Source: Megamerina dolium (taxonomy: Eukaryota; Arthropoda; Insecta; Diptera; Megamerinidae). From it: a stretch of DNA of 64,000 bases. The notes beneath the pieces were generated by a model. It had not been told where the DNA came from and ran no database searches. It was given only the letters and a program-made list of their open reading frames with translations. The stretch is taken from contig OY978526.1 in NCBI GenBank assembly GCA_963854835.1, forward strand, positions 58,534,149 through 58,598,148, written 5' to 3'. Position numbers and translations under genes: made by a program. Below are positions 1 to 12,779 of the stretch, in pieces; the first letter of the stretch is position 1; every line of letters begins with the position of its first letter.

Positions 1-395
1 GAATGGTCTGCTGGCTTCAGTTATTGTGTGAGCTGGATTTTATATGGATGTAGGTGTAGATCCAAATGCAAAATACGCCATAATGTGCCGTAAGACAGTC
101 CTAATTCCTGAGAACGACGAGGAATCGACACATTCGGGTCTTCGGCAACACTTTCACTTACAGCAGCGATATTTTCGGTGGTACGAGCGAAACGATGATG
201 CACAGGCCTTACAATATCTATAACCGATCCAGTCTCTTCATATTTCTTCACAATTTTGCCAATTGCTTGCGTAGTTGGACGATTATGCAAACCATAATCT
301 CCTCTTAAAGCACGATATGTGGCTGTGGGAGAATCACCATTTTTGTAGTAGGTTTTTACAATTTTAATGCGTTGTGCGATAGTTAAGCGATTCAT
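1..395 (-). pseudogene. mariner transposase, N-terminal part, broken
   Basis: This encodes the N-terminal DNA-binding half of an IS630/Tc1/mariner transposase. I place the start at the methionine of MNRLTIAQRIKIV (position 395) because the other two copies begin at the same residue. The open frame extends further upstream, but only into the terminal repeat region. The first 60 residues form a helix-turn-helix region of the DUF4817 type (KIVKTYYKNGDS, RPTTQAIGKIVKKYEETGSV), followed by a second helical segment (SIPRRSQELGLSYGTLWRIL). At 21-23 a TAA replaces the glutamine codon present in the copy at 29.5 kb, so this copy is interrupted before the catalytic domain. The catalytic domain lies outside the window. 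It is not a functional transposase as read. Confidence 0.85.
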
Positions 396-511
396 TTTCG
401 CAAATGTCAGACTTTGAACTGAAAAAGAAAGAAATTGTTTCAACAACTCAGTTTGACAGATGTCGAATTCTTGCCCTATACTTTTGAAACCGCGAAATGG
501 ATAACCCTTTA
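1..511 (-). mobile_element. DD41D (rosa-like) mariner copy 1, cut by the window edge
   Basis: This is the 5' part of a mariner-type DNA transposon on the minus strand; the rest lies outside the window. Its outer end (about 481-511) is the same inverted-repeat end seen in the copies at 28940-29993 and 54833-56089, finishing CCCTTTA and followed by a TA dinucleotide. The interior matches those copies almost base for base. The family call rests on the other copies, where the D-to-D spacing is 41 residues. Confidence 0.85.
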
Positions 512-1656
512 TAAATATGTAGTAAAATTGAAATTTATTATATTTACATATGTATGAATACTATGTGCATACATATATAAATAGATTTTTTTATATTAAC
601 TTATACACAACTGCAAAAATGAAATATCTATTGATTTTATTATTCCCCAATGGTATTGAAATTTAAATCATCCATAGGAATGTTTGTATGTATGCCACAA
701 TTGTGTAAACTATTTTTGACTGAGTTTATCTCGATGGTTCTATTTGACTAAGGGAATGGTTTATCGATTTTTAAGTATCACAAATGCACCGTATCGAAAT
801 GGAAGAAATCCTCGTTCTAAATATAACTGAAGGAAGAATTTTAAACAGCATTTTCCTTTATAAATATAAAGAGAAACTAGATAATAAGAATGCCTGTTTC
901 TAATTAAATTTAAAATTACAAAGTATCAGTTTTCATTTTACAAAAATCTTTGTAGGTATGTAAAGAATTAATAATTTTCACATTTTTTAAAATCTTTTGT
1001 ATGCTATAATGCCATAATTATAATCCATATATTTCATATTTATTTAAATTTTTTACATCCCACACTTATAATTCATATAAAGCATACGCACTTACTAGTA
1101 GCTTAGCTTTTAGAAATAAAATTATAAAATTAGCTGCATTTTAATTATAACACATTACATATGTGTAACGTAGGAACCTGAAAAAAACACACACTCATAT
1201 ACAATCATATACAAGTATTGGCTTTCATGTTGTGGTCATTCATTAAAAACTCAGACAACATATTTAACAGCATCAAAACCATATTTTATTTCTATTGTAA
1301 TATTTCAAATGAAAATACAATACATGTAACATTGTTACAGAGTTATACTGTATGTAATACAGTATAACTCTGATGTGGTATGCAACACCTACTTTTCTAT
1401 AATGTATTTACACATGCTTGTATATATGAGCACTTATAGACTCGTATGTACATACTCATATATATGTATGTATTCATTGTATTTTCTACATTTTCTTTCT
1501 CTCGCTATATTTTTTTCTGCTGAGAATTTGCTCACGTTGAAATTTTAATTCAACAACTTTATTGTGTAAATTTGTTGACCATTTTCTGGTGATTACCTTT
1601 TTCCAGATCGCACACAGTTGGCATAACGCCAAATAAAGGCTGTTACTTTACTGAAA
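512..1656. other. AT-rich spacer, no gene seen
   Basis: I see no coding stretch or recognisable transposon here. It is AT-rich with many ATGTACATA-like words. The only structured item is the hairpin listed at 1338-1372. Confidence 0.6.
1338..1372. repeat. perfect inverted repeat, 16-bp arms, 3-nt loop
   Basis: The arms CAGAGTTATACTGTAT (1338-1353) and ATACAGTATAACTCTG (1357-1372) are exact reverse complements around the loop GTA. It could extrude as a cruciform or fold in RNA. It is too short for a typical microRNA precursor and has no TA-flanked transposon ends. Confidence 0.9.
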
Positions 1657-1740
1657 TACAGGTTGATTTTTTAAGAGCCTTCGGATTTGATTAAGAAAAA
1701 CACATAAAATTTAGAGAAATATACGAAATATTTATTTGAG

Positions 1741-2160
1741 TCAATCGAATGATCTATATAATTCAATGTTTAAAGATACTCTTGCTTGCAATGCGTCAAT
1801 CGTTGCGGGCTTGTCGCTATAGACATGAGACTTAACAGAGCCCCACAAAAAATAGTCTAAAGGTGTTAAATCGCACGATGTAGGAGGCCAATTGACCGGC
1901 CCCAAACGTGAAATAAACTGTTTACCAAATTCTCCTCTCAATTTTGTCATTGTTTTGCGTGCTGTGTGGCATGTGGCACCGTCTTGTTGAAACCACATGT
2001 CAGCCAAGTCCAGCTCTTCCATTTTGGATAAAACAAAGTTTACAATCATCGCACGATAGCGATCGCCATTCACAGTAACGTTCCTGCCTTCGTCGTCTCT
2101 GAAAAATCCAATGATGTCACCGACCTATAATCCACACCAAACTGTGCATTTTTCGGGATG
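1741..2160 (-). pseudogene. mariner transposase C-terminal fragment (second DD41D group)
   Basis: The fragment holds the second and third catalytic aspartates: FQQDGATCH and, 42 residues further on, the D of CDLTPLDYFLWG, giving DD41D. The run WPPTSCDLTPLDYFLWG and the following VYSDKPATIDALQ are standard in this group. Upstream, a WCG motif near 2130-2150 is in the same frame, but a stop (TAG at about 2124) and the loss of the first catalytic aspartate show decay. It differs at many residues from the family at 29 kb and 55 kb, so it is a separate lineage. The remaining N-terminal scrap lies beyond the inserted SINE. Confidence 0.8.
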
Positions 2161-2180
2161 CATTGGCAGTTCTTATAATG

Positions 2181-2553
2181 TTTCTAAAATAAATAAATAT
2201 GTGGCACTTAAAGCCCCAAAGGGCTCATTGGCCGAACTTCTCTTCCATTACTGTTGTGCGTCTTAAATTTTCGACAATATTAGAAGGGACCTACTTATTT
2301 CAGCCGGTTCCGAACGGCAGAACACTTGTGACATCACTTTTTCTGAGGTTTGTCACAAAGTTCTTTTAGAAGCTTTTTCATGGCAAGTTGTTACTGTCGG
2401 AAGAATTGCCAATTGCTTGCCGACAGGTGGGTACCGTTCGAAAGAAAAATCTTATCGATATTAAATTTGTTATGCATCAGCCGGGGATTGAACCACGACC
2501 TACAGATCAGAAGGCGAACACACTAACCACTAATCTACGGCAACTACAACTAC
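2181..2553 (-). mobile_element. tRNA-derived SINE, copy 1 (complete, minus strand)
   Basis: The insertion is bounded by an exact 10-bp target duplication TCTTATAATG at 2171-2180 and 2554-2563. On the minus strand the head has a B box (GGTTCAATCC, complement at 2485-2494) and a degenerate A box near 2529-2539. The 3' part ends in a short T/A-rich tail (complement at 2181-2200). The body is shared with the copies at 13891, 28676 and 38907. It carries no open reading frame and must borrow a LINE's enzyme to move. Confidence 0.88.
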
Positions 2554-2738
2554 TCTTATAATGCTTCTGGCTGCTCTTATTCATTCAATAATCTGCAAGT
2601 GTTGTTCGTTTGTAAGTCGATTCGTGGTTAAATTATAGACCAAACTGAACATGTTTGACACTAACATGTTACACGACAACAGCTGAGCTGCCAAAAACAG
2701 TGTTGTCAAAAAGAAAGTTGCCAAAAAATCACCTTGTA

Positions 2739-5700
2739 CTATATACTGTTATACGAAGTAGCACAGAAATACATATGTATGTGTGTACTATAAATTTCAC
2801 CTTTACATCATATTTCTAATTTTATACATACTCCTGTATATGTAAATGCATCTTAAACCTATTTTCATATACCTAGAAATACTTAAAGCTTAACAGGAAA
2901 CTGCTGAGTGAACTTTTATTCGAATGGATTTTTATTTGCTTTATTTTCTTAGGGAAGAAAAAGAAAAAAAAAATTTAAAGAATGTGCCTTCGAAAAATTT
3001 GAGGCAATTTTTCAATTATGATGAATTATTCTAAAAAAAATTTTTCTTATTACAATAAAAATCTATTAAATGTTGCGATTTATATTCAACTTAGATATAC
3101 ATATTACTAAACACTTGGCAGTAGAGGCCCCGAAGCAAGAGGCTACAAACGACTCAGCCAAAATGAATGCCGCAGTTTATTACATCAGCCTAAAATTAGG
3201 AAACCCTTCTGGAATTCGTATGGAACCAACATCTTAGTCTCAGATAGGCTAAAGACCAGACTAAGCACATATGAAAATCCTACAATTTATAAAAGTACCT
3301 GATTGAAGATTGCTCACAGTGTTAGTCCGTTGGTTTTGACAAATTTTTTATTCTTAATGCCAAAAAGAGTGCTAAAAGTCAGAAAAAATTAAGCAAACAA
3401 AAACGAATATCCACAAATCAATTTTTCGAAACTTGCTCCAGACACTATACTATTTACATATGAACCTTAAACTATTTGTTTCCTTTACTTTATTATGTCT
3501 CCGTTGACTATCGAATGATGCAAAAATGTTGACATCAATATAAATATAATAGAAATACAATAATCATCATCTCCGTTAGTATTAATATTACAAACTAAAA
3601 AGTGATATCATAAATGTTACGTGGTAGTGGAAACTGTAGGTATCTCAATTGATAGTGGGTTGTTTATTTCGGTAGCACTTGTAAAATTTTGTATCAAAGG
3701 TAATGCTTTTACCTTTCGGAAAGATTAATTTTCAAAATATGATATTTTTCAAATTTCCCTTTTTTGATCATAAAATATATTTTCACCCACACATTTTCTC
3801 AAGTATAATATCCAACTGCCTACATGATATATTAAATTTGTATATACTCTTATATTTTTAATCATCATTTTCAAAAATTCTTAAAAATATTAAGGGGTAT
3901 ATATATACATATATACATATGGATAATTGCAAACAATTTACACGCTATGTAGGTACGTACTTAAGAAATTGAGGTGCTCGTTAAGTCACATAAAAAAAAA
4001 ACAAAAGAAAAGAAAACATAAAACAAAATTAAAATGAAGAAATAACATATAATTTTTAATATGACTCATGCACATGCTAAAATACAACCAAAGAGGACGG
4101 CGACCACTCTTTCTAAAAATACGTCAATATGAGAGTGTGTTTGAATGAGATCGTGTGTGTATACTAAAAGTTTAATATAAATGTACATTTTACACAGGAA
4201 CAGGATGAACAGAACACACACACCCACACATACTACACATATCAGATGTGAAAAGTTCAAATATAAGTATTTATACATTTGCTTGTGTATGTATATGGAA
4301 ATATGTATAAGTGTCAGTTGGTCAGCAAGTTTTGACCTTAAAATTGCAATTAGTAGACATGCATTTTATTTGAAGCATTATTATATAGTTGCTATATATA
4401 CGAATATTACAATAATATCCTGGCCTACAAGTCGTTTTTTACATATATTTTTGCGTAGTTAATACATTTAGAAAAATTACATATTTTCATGCAACGTAGC
4501 AACTACGAATGTGTTTTTAATGAGAGCCGAATGGTAAAAATGTTGCATGTGGTACATTTTTCAAAACAAATGCGTTTAAGTTTTTTTCTTTTACTGACTT
4601 TACGTGAGAACTTTTTTTCGCATTTAGATTTTCAATATAATTTTAACACATTGCTTACATCCAAATTGCATACAGCAGACACACATGCAAGCAAACTTTA
4701 TTAAAGGCGAAAAATAAAGGCCAAGGCAAACTCAGTATACATACATATATGACACCATTTAACACAAATAAAGTTCACTTATTTCTATTATTGTTTTTGT
4801 GTGGTGTTCTAAACGGAACGTCATTGTTTTTTGAAAATTATTTTTGGTTTTTCCTTTTGCCTTAAACTTTTCATTTTATGTGCATTTATATGTAGGTTTA
4901 TTGTATATATGTAGGTGCCATTGGGAGCCATTAAGATAAATATTTTTATGTATACTCGTAATATCATTTGAAAGTTGCCTACAAACATTATTCGCATGAG
5001 TATTATTATACACCCAATAGACCCAATAGAGAGGATATGAGATACAGCGTTACTGTGGGTTTTTGGGCCGAATTTCCTACTTTGTCCTTTTTTTGTAATT
5101 TCTCATCTTTATGAATACAGATGCTTATAATAAATAAAAAGCAGATGTTGTTGAGATAAGTCAAAAAGAAACCATATTTTAGACAGGTGATGTTGTTGAG
5201 AGAAGTTGTTTCTACCATGTAGCGTTGTTTCTGTCGTGTACTGTCATACAATCAAACGACACCATACCTAATTGCATACTGTATTGATTCTTAGCTTGAT
5301 TATTATTTGGCAGCCAGTTGAATCACTCGAGTTCTATGTGTCGCGATTTAATGGTATTAGCGATCGGTAATTGAAACAATATTTTAGGATTGATATAGGG
5401 TACCCCCTAGAACGATTAAATTTATTATCGTTACAAATTAATTATTCTTTCTCACAAATATGGTTTTACATTTAATCCCGGTAGAGTAGATTTTAGCTAA
5501 TTTTAGAAATATTTCCACTTTCATTATTTCTTTTGTAGGTTAGGTACGAAATATCAGATTAATGGGTGTATATATTGGATGTATGTAAAACCTATCATAT
5601 ACAATTTTACTTATACATATATGATTCAATATTACTATTCAAATATCAGTGTCAGCATACGTGAGAATCTGATGCATTATTTTTCTTCCACTAGTTATCC

Positions 5701-6755
5701 ACTTTTTTAAATCTTCTTCTCATTTCATTATACATAACATATAGTTAGTAGATTACACATAGGTACATATATAATATAAATGTACTCACTTACTGTCTTC
5801 GCTTTATCCTTCGAAGGCAGCAAACTAGTTTATGTGCTCGTTTGAAATTTATCGAATTTAATAGCTCTCACATTAAACGTAGGCTCATATTGAATGCAAT
5901 GAAATTCAATATATTTTTATGGAGCACGTAAGCATAGCATATACTTATAGTATGAATCATTAAATTAGTTGAGTAGAATCAATACGTATGAATATACATG
6001 CATGAATGTAAATCTTTCCTGGTACATGAGAGAAAATCTTAAGAATTTAGTTTTTAGAATTTGTATTTATTACGAAGTGAGAAAACGTATATACTCATAA
6101 ATCAGTCAATTATTAATTTCATTATTATAGAAATCTTTCAAGTTACAAAATAGGAGAAGCATTAAATATGAATGCTTCACTTGCCAAATCGATTAACTCT
6201 ATGGAACAAAAAGTTCGAAAAATGAGGAAATATTATATATTGTTTTTTAAAATTCATGTTATATGTTATTCAATGGCTCAAAAATGTTGTCATTTAATGA
6301 ACTTTCAAATAAAAAAATTTCAAAAATTGAAAAAGTGGAGTTAATCAATTCAAGAAATTCACGTTATTCTGAAAAGAAACGGAAAATAAGATAAGTGAAT
6401 CTGAATTTTTAAATATTAATATTGTAGTAAAGTGGACGTCAAATGTATGGGTGATAAATATGTACTTTTCTGCAACCGTTAAACGCGCTTTGAGTTTAGA
6501 ACGACACCTTGGGGATCTCTTTGTGGTATTGGGTTATTTAATCCTAAATCTCGGCTCCACAGAAGACAAACGAATGACCAACTCTATTCATTTTACATCC
6601 TCATCATATTTCTGGAACTTACTTAAGACTTGATTATACATAACGAATAGAGTGGCCAGTTGTTGACCGGTTCAGTGACCGACTATAGTGGCGAGAGAGT
6701 CACTAGAATCACATTTTGTTTACTGGGCCGAGTACTACTCTTTTTCTTCCCGTAA
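2739..6755. other. 4-kb AT-rich stretch without a supported gene
   Basis: Only short chance reading frames occur here, with no family motif I recognise. The block around 3110-3330 is less AT-rich than its surroundings and could be an old repeat, but I cannot name it. The block at 6650-6760 just upstream of the RTE is also unassigned. Confidence 0.55.
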
Positions 6756-6760
6756 TGATT

Positions 6761-7939
6761 CAGTGTGGCTTCAGACCTGGTAAATCTACCATCGACTAAA
6801 TTTTCACACTGCGCCAAATCCTGGAGAAGACCCAAGAAAAACAGATCGACAAACACTACCTATTTGTTGATTATAAAGCCGCTTTCGACAGTCCGGTAAG
6901 AGGTTACCTCTACACAACAATGTCTGAGTTCGGTATTCCTGCAAAGCTCATTCGACTTTGTAGAATGACACTGCATAACTCCCTTTGTGCAGTGAAAATT
7001 GGGAAGGACCTCTCCCCACCATTTAATACCGAACGGGGTTTCAGACAAGGTGATTCGTTATCGTGCGACTTCTTCAACCTTATTATGGAGAAAATAATAC
7101 GAGCTGCTGATCTACGACATAATGGCACTACCTTCAACAAAAGTGTCATGATGTTGGCGTATGCCGACGATATTGACATAATCGGCATGAACACGCGAGC
7201 AGTCAGTGCAGCATTCTCAGAGTTAGAAAAAGAGTCTCGTCGAATGGGTCTTACGGTGAACGAGGGCAAGACGAAATATCTAGTGTCAACAAACAAAGAG
7301 CCCCGGCGTCTTGGACAGCACGTCACTGTTGACAACTACGCTTTTAAAGTAGTAAGGGACTTTGTCTATCTTGGAACCAGCATTAACAGCAGTTATGACG
7401 TCAGCTTGGAGATCATATGTAAGATAACTCTTGCTAACAGGTGTTACTTTGGGCTGAGTAAGCAATTGAGAAGTCGGGTCGGCTCTCGAAGAACGAAAAC
7501 TACACTCTACAAGTCTCTCATCATGCCTGTCCTAACATATGGCGCTGAAGCCTGGACAATTTCCACCTCGGATGAGCGAATGCTTGGGGTTTTCGAGAGA
7601 AAAGTCCTACGTAAGATCTTTGGACCTATTTGAGTTGGTGGTGAGTACCGAATAAGGTACAACCATGAGCTGTACGAGCTGTATCCCGATATTGACATAG
7701 TAAAGCGAATCAGGATCCAGCGGCTGCGCTGGCTAGGTCATGTCGAGCGAATGGAAGAACACGCTCCAGCTAAGAAGGTGTTATATTCGGAACCCGCTGG
7801 AGGACGACGCAGAAGAGGAAGACCTAACCTCCGGTGGAAAGACCAAGTACTTAAGAACTTGACGGCGCTTGGAATTCCTAACTGGCGCCAACTGGCGAAG
7901 AACAGAGATGACTGGCGAAGCATGTTATTTTCGGCCTAA
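6761..7939 (+). pseudogene. RTE reverse transcriptase, C-terminal 40%
   Basis: One frame runs from QCGFRPGKSTID to the terminal RSMLFSA. It includes the reverse transcriptase blocks FRQGDSLSCDFFN and the catalytic MLAYADDIDIIG, the thumb region (VYLGTSIN), LMPVLTYGAEAW, and a basic tail with GGRRRRGRPNLRWKD, which is typical of RTE/BovB proteins. Two in-frame stops interrupt it: TAA at 6797-6799 and TGA at 7631-7633, the latter where the 35-kb copy reads cysteine. The endonuclease half is missing. It therefore cannot encode an active protein. I am confident of the RTE assignment because of the downstream conserved tail and the endonuclease found in the longer copy. Confidence 0.85.
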
Positions 7940-7977
7940 ATCGATACTCGGTTGTTATGGCCACATAAGAAAGTAAC
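6761..7977 (+). mobile_element. RTE-clade non-LTR retrotransposon, 5'-truncated copy
   Basis: Similarity to the long copy at 35345-38715 starts abruptly at 6761 inside the reverse transcriptase, the usual 5' truncation of LINEs. It runs to the common 3' end (TCGGCCTAAATCGATA, then TTATGGCCACATAAG). There is no poly(A), only a short AAGTAA-like tail, as is usual for RTE elements. Confidence 0.85.
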
Positions 7978-8029
7978 CCGCACTCGGCACCAACTCTCCA
8001 CTCGGTTGAGAATTTTATTGTGAATGTTT

Positions 8030-8480
8030 TTTAGTTTATTTTGTGCATCCAGATGGGAAGATAATTTTAGAGTGGCTGAGGAGAAAATTAACCTACTGCT
8101 GCAATTGCAGCAAAAACTGCAATCTAAAATATTAAGGACAATCGTAAAGGCGCCATGGTACATCAATAACCATAATATTCACAAAGATTTATATGTCAAG
8201 TTGGTAGAACACTACATATGAGAATCAAGTATAAGCCATACAAATAGACATGAAACAACTTCCCTAGATGGAACTATCGACCCAAAAGAGACTAAAGCGC
8301 CGTTTTCCAACTAATTGATTTTGGCAACATGAATAATAAATACCCTTAATATTTATATTTGTTATAGATTAAATTAAATAGATTAAGTATTAATTATTGA
8401 TTTAATATGAACTGAAATCTTAATTGTAAGAATAATTACTTAGAGCTGTAGAACGGCAGGTGTAATAAATATAAGAAAAC
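8030..8480 (+). pseudogene. jockey-type LINE ORF2 C-terminal fragment
   Basis: The stretch translated from about 8095 reads LQQKLQSKILRTIVKAPWYI, then NIHKDLYVKLVE, matching the C-terminal region of the jockey-clade ORF2 at 39205 and 56837 (IQSKCLRIIVNAPWYM, NIHRDLNV). A stop at 8219-8221 and a divergent rest show it is an old fragment. Its end near 8460-8480 (GTAATAAATATAAG) looks like a LINE 3' end. It directly follows the RTE copy. Confidence 0.7.
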
Positions 8481-9163
8481 CTACCTCTAAGAAAAAAACT
8501 GCAGACTCCAAAAATTCAGGTGCTAGAGTGAACAATGTAACTTTCCTCAACTGACTCCTTTTTCCTTTTTCCATATATTGTATACCCCGAATTTACGATT
8601 ATACTCGTAAAGGACAGCCATACAAAATAAGCAGAGTAATAATGAATAACATATAATGCACACATTTACATACTACCCAGAACATTTTGTGTTAGCTCAT
8701 TTGTTTAAATTTTGCTTTACATTTTACTTCATAAAGCCAGGGGTGAATAAATAAATAAAAAATGAATAATATCATATAAAAGAGTTAATTAAATATTTTA
8801 TTATTTCTATTAATGTTTTGAGGTAAAATAATTTTGCTTTCTCTTCAAATGTCGGCATCATAAAACGTGTTTTTTTTTTTCAAAGAGGATAATAGTTATG
8901 TACTCTTTCAGTAGGAATTATGAGATTGCAATTGAATTATCAGATTGCACTTTGCAAGACAAAATGCGTTATAAAGTATTTGTTGTTAATTAAATCCTTT
9001 CTATTTCGCATGGCTTATATCTTATGTTACTAAGTATCAAATGTAGATTATCTTTTACTTTTGATTTGTGATTTTAATATACAATATATTCTTTCGTCAG
9101 AATAGAAACAAAATATGTTATTACTTTTTTTCTCAAACTCCTAATAATAATTATGATACTTAT
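8481..9163. other. AT-rich spacer, no gene seen
   Basis: No coding stretch, inverted ends or known repeat were recognised between the LINE fragment and the DINE-like element. Confidence 0.5.
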
Positions 9164-11084
9164 TATACCCTGCATAATGCAATATGCAAGGTATATTCAA
9201 TTCGGTCAGATGTTTGTGTTTACTTGAAGGAATCTCCGGAGATATAGACATAGATATATATTCGTGATCAGCGTCGATTAAATTTTCGATTTAACCATGT
9301 CCGTCCGTCCGTCCGTCTCTCTGTTTGTCACCTGACTGGTTCGCACGATAACTTGAGTAAATATTGACCTATTTCGACGAAATTTGGAACAAGTAATCTA
9401 TGATCCAAGAGTACGGAGGGGATTGATATTGGGCATGATCGGTCAATAGCCACGCCCACACCAAACATTCAAAGCGATTAACCTCGGAATTTTCAAAATC
9501 TTTAACTTGCTATAACTCACATAACATACCACTTGGGACAACAATATTTGGCACATAGAGTTATATTACACTATTATATATCCTCGCTAAAAGTGGGTTA
9601 GCTACGCCTACTTTTCTCTCATACAAAATGTCTGTAATTCTTTTAAATTGAAACAGCTGTAACTTCTACAATCTTCTGTCTAGAATAACTATAATTGACA
9701 CTTAGATTAACATGGCAGTCGGAAATAATATGGAGGAAAATCAGTGTGCCACGCTCACTCCTTTTTGGGTCTCCCATACAAAGATGCGGAAATTAAAAAA
9801 AAATGTTACCGGTTATAACTTGAAAACTATTCAGCGTAGAATAAGGAGATTCAAGGTGTGGATCAGTATTGTACGAGCAACTTGGCTCACAGGAAATGGG
9901 CGCACCACGCACACTGTTTATCGTAGCCCTCATACAAATTTTAAATTGAAACAGCTGTAAATTCAGCAATTTTCTGTATAGAATAACCATAATTGACACT
10001 TAGATTAATATCGTAGTCGGAAATAACCTGTCAGAAAATCAGTGTGCCACGCCCTCTACTTCATGGGTCTCCCATACAAAGTCCAGGGAATTAAAATAAA
10101 ACTTTTAAGCTCCATAACTTTCAAACTATTTAGCGTAGGACAACGAGATTTAAGGTATGGATTAGTATTGTACGAGCAACTAGGTTCATAGGAAATAGGC
10201 GCGCCATGCCCACTGTTTATTGTAGCCCCCATACAAAATGACTGAAATTATTTTAAATTGAAACAGCTGTAAATTCAGCAATCTTCTGTCTAGAATAACC
10301 ATAATTGACACTAAGATTAATATCGTAGTTGGAAATAATCTGGCAAAAAATCAGCGTACCACGCCCACTTCTTATTGGGGCTCCCATACAAAGTTGAGGA
10401 AATTAAACAGAAATTTTAACCTCATTAACTTACGAACTATTGAACGTAGGACAACCAGATTGAAGATGTGGATTAGTATTGTAAGAGCAAATAAACTCAC
10501 AAGAAATGGGCCAGCCACGTCTATTGTTTATAGTGGCTCCCATACAGTATGACTGAATTTCTTCTGCTGCAGCTTCTGCAATCTTCTGTCTCGAACATTC
10601 ATAATTAATATTTAGGTTAATATGGTAGTTGTACATAATCTGGTAAAAAATGAACATGCCACGCCCACTTCTTAATGGGGCTACCATACAATGTTGCGAA
10701 AATTTTAAAAAATTTAATCCGCTATAACTACGAACTATTCAACGTAGGACAAACAAATTTAAGGTGTGGATTAATATTGAAAAATTAATTGGATTTACAA
10801 GAAAGAGGTAAGTCACGCCAACTTTTTATATCTCCCATACTAAGTCTCGGAATTATCTTAAAAACCTCCTTTAAATTATCCCTTTTAGAACTCTCATAAC
10901 ATACAAAGTACTCCGTCAAAGTCAACCATATTTCGGGTGTAAATTAGTAGTATATGCAAAAATTGTTTTTCAAAAAGTGGAAACAAAATAAGAAGATGGA
11001 TTTTCGAGTAAACTTTTTATATATATATCTACATATGCAGGTTATAATTTGGTCGGCCCCAGCCGACTGTAAGGTGATTTTTTT
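9164..11084 (+). mobile_element. mini-me/DINE-like (helentron-type) element 1
   Basis: It starts with ATACCCTGCATAATGC and carries near its 5' side the ATATATATTC block, the conserved core GATCAGCGTCGATTAAATT and a (GTCC)n/(GTCY)n run at 9299-9322. Those features define the mini-me/DINE group of fly repeats. It ends with a perfect hairpin GTCGGC-CCCA-GCCGAC (11052-11067), then AAGGTGATTTTTT. The middle consists of diverged copies of a dimeric unit of about 300 bp carrying CCACGCC boxes. It has no open reading frame, so it is non-autonomous. It is the most decayed of the three: the subterminal ATGCAGGGTATA of the others is ATGCAGGTTATA here. Confidence 0.75.
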
Positions 11085-12770
11085 AGTTATCAATATCGTA
11101 ACGTTATTTTTCCTTTTTCTCTAAATAATAAGTGCTCAGTCTCAAAACTATATTTTGTGGTCTTACTGCTAATCACCACTGCGCTGCCAAATCAATGTAA
11201 TGAATTAAGATTTATTTTAATTTGCTCTAAGGAAAACAAATAAAGATATTTTTAAAATACCAAAATCTATATTCATATTGTATGAACTTTACTACTTTTC
11301 ACACTGCTTTACTCTGCATTCCTAGTACTCATCACCATATACTTTTCACATACTCATATATGTATATAAATGCACTCACCCACTAACATACAGCCGACTG
11401 TATTTTTAACATTAAAAAACCAGTAACTTAAATATAATAGCCGCCCCAATAATTGCTAAGCACAGTAAAGCAAGAAGCCATCGCCGTATGTTTCTATTGT
11501 ATAAATGTGTTGCATACAAATTTTACCTAAACTCTCACTTGTAACAATGTATTAAATTGTATGTATGTTGCTGATATTTTTAAACCCAACCTCTATGGTA
11601 AGAAGCTGCAATTGTACATTAGAAACTCGTTCACCGAATAACCGACATCTTTAGCCATTATTTATGTTAATGTTATTGTTGTATTTCTTATTCATGTTAT
11701 ATATAGATATATTATAAATGATAATGGTATCTGTTACCCAGCTGATATAAAGAATGAGTCGCTTACTGTGGGATGATAGTTAATATAGGTGCCATAAAAA
11801 ATCAAGGAGGCAGGTAAATTAAACCGTAAGTTTCTGATTACTCTTAATAAAACGAAACTTGAAAAGATAGAGAGAGAGAGAGAGATTGCGAAAGATGAAA
11901 AAAACTACATGCAACAATATAAAATAACTAATTTCAAATCACAAAATAAAATAATGTTGCATATTTTGAGGGTGAAATTGATATACTATACACACATTCA
12001 CTTTATGCGCTGAATAATTATCTAAAAAAAATTTTTAATAAGATTTCAAAAAATATATATTGAATACCTACCTACGTTTTCCCTAACCTATTGCGCTATT
12101 CCATGCATTGTATAATTTACATATGGTACAATTCTCCTTCCGTTTATGATACAACAAACATACAAATCATAACGTGTATGGGTACAAAAAACAAGATAAT
12201 TTTCTATTCTAAATTTAGGATATTATTTGGCCCAGCTACATCATCCCATTAATTTTAATAAATCTTTATGAAACTGTGTATACTCGTATCTGACTTTTAT
12301 ACAAAAATTGTATTACAAAATATGAAATATGCACATATGAACATTTTGTCTAGCGACATATTTTCCGAAATTGTGAAATACATATTTATCCATACACATA
12401 CCAACAGGTCGAAGTTGTGATATACACAATCCATATTAATATTACTTATAAATGTGGAATGCCAGAACATTGAGCCAACTCAGTTGCAGTTGGGTTTGAA
12501 AAAACTGACAAAGCACTTTCCCACACAATTCGTAGTTCTGCACTTACATAAGCATACCAGCAATGTTTAGACATTCCGTGATAACTAAACTCACGTGGAC
12601 TACTCATGTGTGTGAATATGAAAAAGTTGCTTTCTCACATAATGGATACATACAAACATGTGGAGTGAATCGATCGTGTACATACATACATACATACACA
12701 CATGTGGTGTGAATATACTATTGTATGTAATATGGTGGTATGTGGGTAGATCGATATGTGTATAGTATTA
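11085..12770. other. AT-rich spacer with short microsatellites
   Basis: No supported gene. There is a (GA)n run near 11870-11886 and a (CATA)n run near 12680-12700. Two related words, CACATGTGGTGTGAATA and CATGTGGAGTGAATC, lie about 50 bp apart near 12660-12720. Confidence 0.5.
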
Positions 12771-12779
12771 GAAAAATGG

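Larger units (their letters stand above)
1659..2736 (-). mobile_element. deleted mariner of a second DD41D group, split by a SINE
   Basis: Inverted ends CAGGTTGATTTTTT (from 1659) and, reading inward from 2736, CAAGGTGATTTTTT are each flanked by TA (1657-1658 and 2737-2738). Without the SINE at 2181-2553 the element is only about 0.7 kb, so it is an internally deleted non-autonomous derivative. A small N-terminal piece of transposase (NRLTNEQHLQIIE, about 2590-2665, minus strand) remains next to the right end and the catalytic C-terminus remains near the left end. Confidence 0.8.

Noticed and set aside
4066..4462. Overlapping 70-93 residue frames on both strands
   Set aside because: AT- and CA-rich simple sequence, no motif, overlapping on opposite strands; treated as chance.
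6451..6633. 60-residue frame upstream of the RTE
   Set aside because: No recognisable family and no similarity to the RTE 5' region of the longer copy.
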